From the NCBI GenBank assembly GCA_024401915.1, contig JAKSKA010000028.1:1-11139 (forward strand): DNA of 11,139 bases. Direction: 5' to 3'. Source of the stretch: Bacteroidales bacterium (GTDB taxonomy: Bacteria > Bacteroidota > Bacteroidia > Bacteroidales > UBA932). The notes beneath the pieces were generated by a model. That model did no database searches and was not told the DNA's origin. It saw nothing but the letters and a program-made list of their open reading frames with translations. Numbering within the stretch: position 1 is the first letter of the stretch; each line of letters begins with the position of its first letter. Made by a program: the position numbers and the translations under genes. Below are positions 7,058 to 11,139 of the stretch, one piece after another.

Positions 7058-9064
7058 TTACCAATCGAAATCAACAAGTATAGGCCTGTGGTCCGAAGGC
7101 TCGTAGAATTTCTGCACATAAGGGCTGCGCTGGGATTTGTACGTGCCTGTCCAGCTGTCGACCAGGAACATTGCGTTCTTTACCCTGGCGAACATCGAAG
7201 GCGATGCATACATATTGTCGATGCGGGAATTGCCCTGGGTGCTGGACATGAAATCACCGGGATAGGTCTCGCCGATGATGTCCTTCAGATCCGTATTGCG
7301 GCGCACTTCGTCCTGGCAGAGGAACTTCCTCTCGACCTTGGCGTCGATCTTCTTGAAATGGGCTGCGTCCGCCCTGGTGGGGGAATTGAGGTCACCCATC
7401 AGCAGCCAGTCGGCGTGACCCTCGTAACGGGGGTCGTTGACCGAATGGGCCACCACGTACTTCATTTCCTCGGCGCGGTAGTAATCGCCCTCGCCGGCCC
7501 TGGCACTGCTGTCGCGCAGAGCCTTGTTGTCCTTGGGAATACCCCAGCGGAAGGCCTGGGGATAGGTGTGCATCGTCACGATGTTGATCACCTTTCCGTC
7601 AACCTCGATCTGCTGGATGGCGGCTCCGTGGGCGACCCTGAACTTGGGGTCGTCGGTCTTGCCAATCCTGTCAATCGTCTTGATGGGATATTTCGAGGTT
7701 ATCTCCTGGGGATAATTGTCGATGTGTTCTCCGAGAGCCGAATAGGAGTGGCCGTAACGGGAAGCGAGGACGTTCCAGTTGGCGGGAAGATAGCGGCTCT
7801 TGCTCTTCTTGTCGGTCTTGTCGATGTAGATGGAGGCCGCCTCACACCATACGCAGACGTCAGGGTCGTACTTCTTCACCCACTTCACGAAATTGTCGTA
7901 GTTGTTGTGCTGGTCGTACCACATACCGTTCTGGATGTTCCAGTAGAGCACGCGCAGCTTGCCCCTGTCCATCGCGCGGACGTCCGTGACCACAAGGTTG
8001 TCGACGAAGAACATCTGGGTCTGGCTCTTGAGGTCTTCCGTCATCAGCGTGATGTCCATCCCGTCGGTGGCCCTGTCGATGTCGAGTTCCACCTTGTGCC
8101 ACCTCCCGTCGGCGAGGGCGGCGCAGACTTTCCTGCCGATTATCACGTTATGGACGGTCTTGTCGTACTTGCGGCTGACGCCTTCCATCTCTATGCCGTC
8201 CACCCTGGCTGCCGTCACATAGCCGCCGTTGGTGATCTTGAAACCTATTTCGTTCTTGAAGCCCTCGGGGATGCGGATGTCCACTGAGGCCTTTACGCTG
8301 CGGATGCCGTCGATCGCGAAACAGGGTCCGGTGCGGAGTATGCCCCTGGTCTTTCCCCAGCCTATGCGGGCGCAGGCCCCTGCGTCGGATACCCTGAAGA
8401 GGCTGTAGTAGCCGAGCAGTCCGAGCTGCTGGAGTTCGTCGTCATTCAGCGTGTTGTCCTCAGCCTTGGCGACCGGGGCTACAAGCGCCTTCTTGAAGTC
8501 GTCGCTCTGGTAATAGAGAGGCCGTTCACCCTTGAATGCCTCGGTTCCGGTAAAGGTATCGAAGCCTTCATAGAAGAGGACCGCGGGATCGGGAACGAAG
8601 GCGGCAGCGGCGCTGACGATCTTCCCGGCCTCAGCCTTGACGGCTCCCGTGTTGAAATTCATCACCCTGTGGGCGGCGCTGACCACGGTTATGTCCAGGC
8701 CTGCAGGGTAATCACCGGGGGCGATGAGGGCCTTGAGCGTCACTGGTGTGCTGCCGAGTGACAGGTCTTCACCCGAAATGGTGCAGAGAAGTTCCACGAA
8801 AGGCCTTCCCTCCTTGACGGACAGCACCTTCCCCTTCTTCTCGACGGTGCCCGAGATCATACGGCCGTCTGCGGATTTGATGTTCACGGAATTGACCACG
8901 TCGCTTCCGGTAAGTGAGATTTCGAGGATGGCGCAGTTCTTCGCCGAAACGGATTTAAGCGTTGCGGCCTCCGAGCCACGGTACTGTGCGCAGGGAATGA
9001 TGCCCTTTGCCGCAAGGCTGAACGAAGCGGCAAGGAAAAGCGTGACAAGTGTGGTTCTTTTCAT
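7058..9064 (-). CDS. Exported multidomain endonuclease/exonuclease/phosphatase (EEP) family protein
   Basis: The 668-residue protein begins with a signal peptide (MKRTTLVTLFLAASFSLAA) and so acts outside the cytoplasm. Residues about 20-140 look like a beta-rich domain; the APGDYPAGLDITV segment (115-127) recalls the N-terminal domain of Bacteroidales sialidase-like proteins. Residues about 160-362 resemble a beta-sandwich of the concanavalin/carbohydrate-binding type, with GRWHKVELDID at 320-330 and FFVDNLVVTDV at 352-362. The C-terminal EEP domain starts near 369 and keeps the catalytic set: LYWNIQNG with Asn376, CEA with Glu408, GDLNS with Asp558 and Asn560, SRID with Asp616 and SDH with Asp658/His659. 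It could cleave phosphodiesters of nucleic acid, phospholipid or sugar phosphates; which one is unclear. The ATG at 9064 is chosen because it starts the signal peptide; the frame stays open 160 codons further but only antisense to lolD. It is the first gene of the operon, 12 bases before sufB. Confidence 0.88.
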   Translation of the reverse strand: MKRTTLVTLFLAASFSLAAKGIIPCAQYRGSEAATLKSVSAKNCAILEISLTGSDVVNSVNIKSADGRMISGTVEKKGKVLSVKEGRPFVELLCTISGEDLSLGSTPVTLKALIAPGDYPAGLDITVVSAAHRVMNFNTGAVKAEAGKIVSAAAAFVPDPAVLFYEGFDTFTGTEAFKGERPLYYQSDDFKKALVAPVAKAEDNTLNDDELQQLGLLGYYSLFRVSDAGACARIGWGKTRGILRTGPCFAIDGIRSVKASVDIRIPEGFKNEIGFKITNGGYVTAARVDGIEMEGVSRKYDKTVHNVIIGRKVCAALADGRWHKVELDIDRATDGMDITLMTEDLKSQTQMFFVDNLVVTDVRAMDRGKLRVLYWNIQNGMWYDQHNNYDNFVKWVKKYDPDVCVWCEAASIYIDKTDKKSKSRYLPANWNVLASRYGHSYSALGEHIDNYPQEITSKYPIKTIDRIGKTDDPKFRVAHGAAIQQIEVDGKVINIVTMHTYPQAFRWGIPKDNKALRDSSARAGEGDYYRAEEMKYVVAHSVNDPRYEGHADWLLMGDLNSPTRADAAHFKKIDAKVERKFLCQDEVRRNTDLKDIIGETYPGDFMSSTQGNSRIDNMYASPSMFARVKNAMFLVDSWTGTYKSQRSPYVQKFYEPSDHRPILVDFDW

Positions 9065-9090
9065 AATAAATGCGGTTACGTTTAAGAAAA

Positions 9091-9098
9091 CAAAAATA
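9091..9098 (-). promoter_or_regulatory. Bacteroidota -7 promoter element for the EEP-suf-ispE operon
   Basis: The minus strand reads TATTTTTG, an exact TAnnTTTG match, 27 bases upstream of the ATG at 9064. The predicted leader is about 20 bases. A T-run is present near the -33 position but no TTTG. This would be the main promoter for all seven leftward genes; only a weak internal candidate is seen before sufB. Confidence 0.55.
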
Positions 9099-9120
9099 GT
9101 CAGAATTTTTGGAAAAACCT

Positions 9121-9128
9121 TATCTTTG
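9121..9128 (+). promoter_or_regulatory. Bacteroidota -7 promoter element for lolD-trmN6
   Basis: TATCTTTG matches TAnnTTTG and continues as TATCTTTGCAC, identical over 11 bases to the metK element at 249. Only five bases separate it from the lolD ATG at 9134, so transcription would start at or within a base or two of the start codon. No TTTG box is seen at the -33 distance. Confidence 0.65.
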
Positions 9129-9133
9129 CACGC

Positions 9134-9796
9134 ATGAACATCATCGAAGCACGCGGAATACGCAAGTCCTTCGGCTCTCTGGAAGTCCTCCACGGAGTCG
9201 ATATCGACGTGAAGAAGGGGGAGATCGTCTCCATTGTCGGAGCCTCCGGCGCCGGCAAATCGACGCTGCTCCAGATTCTCGGGACCCTGTCCACGCCTGA
9301 CGAAGGCAACCTTTCGATTGCCGGCCGGGCCATTTTCCCCGGCGCCGCCTCTTCGGACGAGCTTGCAGCCTTCCGCGGCTCCAATATCGGCTTCGTGTTC
9401 CAGGCCCACCGGCTCCTGCCGGAATTCAGCGCACTCGAAAACGTGATGATTCCCGCCCTCATTGCAGGACGCAGGCACAGCGAGGCGCGCGAGGCAGCCC
9501 TCTCCCTCCTCGGCGAGGTCAGGCTTTCGCAGCGCGCGGACCACAAGCCTTCGCAGCTCTCGGGCGGTGAGCAGCAGCGTGTCGCGATAGCGCGTGCGCT
9601 AGTCAACAAGCCGGCCGTCCTCTTCGCCGACGAGCCTACCGGCAACCTCGACTCGACGACGCGCGAGGAAATCCACCGGCTCTTCTTCGAGCTGCGCGAC
9701 CGCCTCGGCCAGACCATAGTCATCGTGACCCACGACCCCGCGCTTGCCAGGCTCTGCGACAGGGTGCTCACGATGAGCGACGGACGCTTCGTGTAG
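9134..9796 (+). CDS. lolD: LolD-like ABC transporter ATPase
   Basis: LolD powers the LolCDE complex, which extracts lipoproteins from the inner membrane for transfer to the outer membrane; close relatives serve MacB- and FtsE-type exporters. The 220-residue protein has Walker A GASGAGKST at 36-44, the Q-loop Gln90, LSGGEQQR at 142-149, Walker B VLFADE at 162-167 followed by the PTGNLD box, and the switch His200. The segment FQAHRLLPEFSALENV at 89-104 after the Q-loop is the strongest LolD-type sign. No LolC/E permease gene is in the window, so the partner must be elsewhere. The start is fixed by homology (MNIIEARGIRKSFG); no later Met would keep the first strands. The stop is two bases from the trmN6 start, implying one transcript. 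Confidence 0.88.
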   Translation: MNIIEARGIRKSFGSLEVLHGVDIDVKKGEIVSIVGASGAGKSTLLQILGTLSTPDEGNLSIAGRAIFPGAASSDELAAFRGSNIGFVFQAHRLLPEFSALENVMIPALIAGRRHSEAREAALSLLGEVRLSQRADHKPSQLSGGEQQRVAIARALVNKPAVLFADEPTGNLDSTTREEIHRLFFELRDRLGQTIVIVTHDPALARLCDRVLTMSDGRFV

Positions 9797-9798
9797 CG

Positions 9799-10923
9799 AT
9801 GACCTTCAATTTCAAGCAGTTCTCGGTGCGCCAGGACGACTCGGCGCTGAAAGTGGGCACGGATGCCGTCCTGCTCGGCGCGGCGATGAGCCTCAACCCC
9901 GGCAGTGACATCCGCGGACTGGACATCGGCACGGGCACAGGAGTCATCGCGCTTATGGCGGCTCAGAGGCTGGGCGATGACTCTGCCGGGTATCCGGAAG
10001 CTGCTGAGGTCGCCCGGAGAGCGGGCACACCTTCGGAGACAGGGGCTCAGAGGCTGTCCGATGGCTCTGCCGGGCGTCCGGAAGCTACTGAGGTCGCCAG
10101 GAGGGCGGGCACGGACTGTGATAGTGATGACGGACGCGGGCCGGGCGGCGGCTGTGATAGCGATGACGGACGCGGGCTGGGCGGCGGTTTCCGGATCACC
10201 GGGATTGACTGCGACAGGCCGTCGGCCGCCGAAGCCGCCTTCAACTTCGCCGCCTCCCCCTGGGCCCCACGGCTGGAAGCCCTTCACCTCAGCCTGGAAG
10301 AATATGCGGAGACCGACTGCGGCAACTTCGACTTCATTTTCTCCAACCCTCCCTACTATGACTCCTCGCTCCGCAATCCCGACCCCCGCGTAAGCACGGC
10401 ACGCCACTTCGGATGCATCCAAGGACGAAACTTCGGATGCGCATCAGGACAAAACTTCGGGACTCCAGGACGAAACTTCGGGACTCCAGGACGAAACTTT
10501 GGGACTCCCGGCGCGGGAACCGGGCTCCCTTCTTTGCCGGGAAGCGAAGGAGTAGCAGGACTTTGCGTGAATCCGGAGATTGGTGGCGGCCTCTCGATGA
10601 AAGACGTCATCGTGTTCGCTTCCACCCACCTGAACCACCCCAACGGCCATCTCGCCCTCATCCTGCCAGCCGAAAGCGCCGAGGAATGCAGGCGCTGCGC
10701 CGCATCATTCGGGCTCCGGCTCTTCAGGAGGCTGGACATCAGGACCACTGCGGCCAAATCCGTCAGGCGCTGCGTGCTGGAGTTCGGCGTCGAGAGCAGA
10801 GGAAGCGGCTTGATGAGCCACGGCCGGATGAACTGCGCCCCCCTCGTAGAAACCCTGGTACTACAGAACGGCGCATCCCGCACTCCGGAATACACTGCCC
10901 TTACAAAAGACTTCTATCTCTAG
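9799..10923 (+). CDS. trmN6: tRNA1(Val) adenine(37)-N6 methyltransferase, enlarged by two repeat insertions
   Basis: The YfiC/TrmN6 family puts a methyl group from S-adenosylmethionine on N6 of A37 in tRNA1(Val). The family core is clear: FNFKQF and LKVGTDAVLLGA (residues 3-28), SAM-binding motif I LDIGTGTG (41-48), ITGIDCD (133-139), SPWAPRLE (153-160), the catalytic NPPYY (183-187) and the C-terminal YTALTKDFYL (365-374). The protein has 374 residues where the family has about 240-250. The surplus lies in two blocks, about 59-130 and 206-264, built of tandem repeats and palindromes. Both keep the frame, and removing them leaves about 245 residues, the E. coli length. The blocks fall after motif I and after NPPY, probably in surface loops, so the enzyme may still work. 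It follows lolD by two bases. Confidence 0.9.
   Translation: MTFNFKQFSVRQDDSALKVGTDAVLLGAAMSLNPGSDIRGLDIGTGTGVIALMAAQRLGDDSAGYPEAAEVARRAGTPSETGAQRLSDGSAGRPEATEVARRAGTDCDSDDGRGPGGGCDSDDGRGLGGGFRITGIDCDRPSAAEAAFNFAASPWAPRLEALHLSLEEYAETDCGNFDFIFSNPPYYDSSLRNPDPRVSTARHFGCIQGRNFGCASGQNFGTPGRNFGTPGRNFGTPGAGTGLPSLPGSEGVAGLCVNPEIGGGLSMKDVIVFASTHLNHPNGHLALILPAESAEECRRCAASFGLRLFRRLDIRTTAAKSVRRCVLEFGVESRGSGLMSHGRMNCAPLVETLVLQNGASRTPEYTALTKDFYL
9961..10112 (+). repeat. Two 68-base direct repeats, 84-base period, inside trmN6
   Basis: Copies lie at 9961-10028 and 10045-10112 and agree at 60 of 68 positions by hand alignment, most differences being transitions. The 84-base period is 28 codons, so the frame is kept; the peptides read AQRLGDDSAGYPEAAEVARR and AQRLSDGSAGRPEATEVARR. 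Each copy contains CCGG-4 bases-CCGG. The first copy begins with AQR, which is native family sequence after motif I, so the second copy probably arose by tandem duplication that included a bit of the original gene. Confidence 0.9.
10117..10188 (+). repeat. Two 36-base tandem repeats inside trmN6
   Basis: Copies at 10117-10152 and 10153-10188 differ at three positions and encode CDSDDGRGPGGG and CDSDDGRGLGGG. They follow the 68-base repeats directly and complete the first insertion block. The 12-codon period keeps the reading frame. The Asp/Gly-rich peptide looks like a flexible acidic linker. Confidence 0.92.
10423..10509 (+). repeat. Four-unit 21-24-base tandem repeat inside trmN6
   Basis: Units lie at 10423-10446 (24 bases), 10447-10467, 10468-10488 and 10489-10509 (21 bases each), with a degenerate half unit just before (about 10407-10422). 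They encode GRNFGCAS, GQNFGTP, GRNFGTP and GRNFGTP. Most units contain the small palindrome CGAA-AC-TTCG. All unit lengths are multiples of three. The half unit includes the native-looking RHFG, which suggests local expansion of existing sequence. The near identity of units 3 and 4 suggests recent expansion or slippage. Confidence 0.92.
10501..10552 (+). repeat. Two overlapping imperfect palindromes inside trmN6
   Basis: GGGACTCCCGG (10501-10511) can pair with CCGGGCTCCC (10520-10529) across an eight-base loop. CTCCCTTC (10525-10532) can pair with GAAGGAG (10546-10552). They share bases 10525-10529, so the two hairpins are alternatives. They directly follow the 21-base repeats and belong to the second insertion block, translated there as a Gly/Pro-rich stretch. 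The look is that of a small palindromic mobile repeat, but no second copy is in the window. Confidence 0.6.
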
Positions 10924-11139
10924 AAGCGCAGGCAGTGCAGGGAGGTAGCGCAGACAGCACAAGCAACGCAGGCAATGCAGGCAGCCTGGTGCTGCGCCCT
11001 GACTCGTTCGCGGAGAATGCCAAATCAGCAACGCGCGCCGCGAGGAGAGAATTCTTGAGGGGACGCTGCCCCCTGACCCGCTGTGGTGAATGCCAGGTCA
11101 GCAACGCGCGCCGCGAGGAGAGCCCTCCGGGCAGCTCCC
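10924..11139. repeat. Gene-free repeat region after trmN6
   Basis: These 216 bases to the window edge hold no convincing gene. A unit of about 58-59 bases occurs at 10991-11049 and 11065-11122, a 74-base period; its last 25 bases (starting TCAGCAACGCGCGCCGCG) are identical in both copies. Before it, CGCAGGCAGTGCAGG (10927-10941) and CGCAGGCAATGCAGG (10967-10981) form a second, 40-base-spaced pair with further GCAG-rich copies between. No clear rho-independent terminator for trmN6 is seen. The array may continue beyond the window. Confidence 0.8.

Noticed and set aside
7075..7082. Internal promoter before sufB, TATACTTG on the minus strand
   Set aside because: One mismatch to TAnnTTTG, no -33 box, and it lies within the end of the EEP coding region; the 12-base gap suggests read-through instead.
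5783..8287. An 834-codon open frame on the + strand, antisense to sufB and the EEP gene
   Set aside because: The opposite strand encodes proteins with full family motifs; the long open frame is a by-product of GC-rich codon use. Its translation shows no motif, and no promoter is seen.
9065..9544. N-terminal extension of the EEP gene to an ATG at 9544
   Set aside because: The extra 160 codons run antisense to lolD and across both promoters; the real start at 9064 begins a signal peptide.
9100..10422. A 440-codon minus-strand open frame over lolD and trmN6
   Set aside because: It is antisense to two well-supported genes; its repetitive middle only mirrors the trmN6 insertion repeats.
10423..10509. 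Short regularly spaced repeats as a CRISPR array
   Set aside because: Units are directly tandem without unique spacers, are translated in frame within trmN6, and have no cas genes nearby.
10901..11104. A 67-codon minus-strand open frame in the end region
   Set aside because: It translates the direct repeats and part of the trmN6 end; no start context, promoter or family likeness is seen.

Overview
The window looks like a stretch of chromosome from a GC-rich member of the Bacteroidota, most likely Bacteroidales. The evidence is the 8-base TAnnTTTG promoter element of this phylum in the AT-rich intergenic gaps (two + strand copies share TATCTTTGCAC), the lack of clear Shine-Dalgarno sequences, a SusC/Oar-type secreted protein start at the left edge, and the style of the MetK, SufB and LolD proteins. 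No rRNA, tRNA, transposase, phage gene or CRISPR array is visible.

Left region (1-1585): the first 49 codons of a secreted, probably TonB-dependent outer-membrane protein run leftward off the window. Diverging from it is metK (S-adenosylmethionine synthase). The metK leader holds a sequence that matches the SAM-II riboswitch pattern, with the conserved GCUAAAA end touching the metK start codon. This suggests feedback control by the enzyme's own product.

Middle region (1590-9064): seven minus-strand genes are packed as one probable operon, read right to left: a secreted endonuclease/exonuclease/phosphatase-family protein, sufB, a pnuC-type vitamin transporter, sufC, a half-length sufD, ispE, and a secreted histidine-type acid phosphatase. 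Gaps are 12 bases at most, and four-base ATGA overlaps occur at sufB/pnuC, sufD/ispE and ispE/phosphatase. SufB, SufC and SufD form the Fe-S cluster scaffold. IspE is a step of the MEP isoprenoid pathway, whose last two enzymes need 4Fe-4S clusters. PnuC imports nicotinamide riboside or a related vitamin. Two exported phosphoesterases bracket the set, which raises the idea of cofactor scavenging tied to Fe-S assembly.

Right region (9065-11139): a 69-base divergent promoter region leads to lolD (ABC ATPase for lipoprotein release or a related system), apparently on a leaderless or almost leaderless transcript. Two bases later follows trmN6, a tRNA adenine-N6 methyltransferase. It is enlarged from about 245 to 374 residues by two frame-preserving insertions made of short tandem repeats and palindromes. 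The last 216 bases hold no convincing gene, but they contain further direct repeats, including a 58-59 base unit present twice.

The most unusual items are the repeat-invaded trmN6, the SAM-II element abutting the metK start codon, the half-size SufD, and the transporter gene inside the suf operon.
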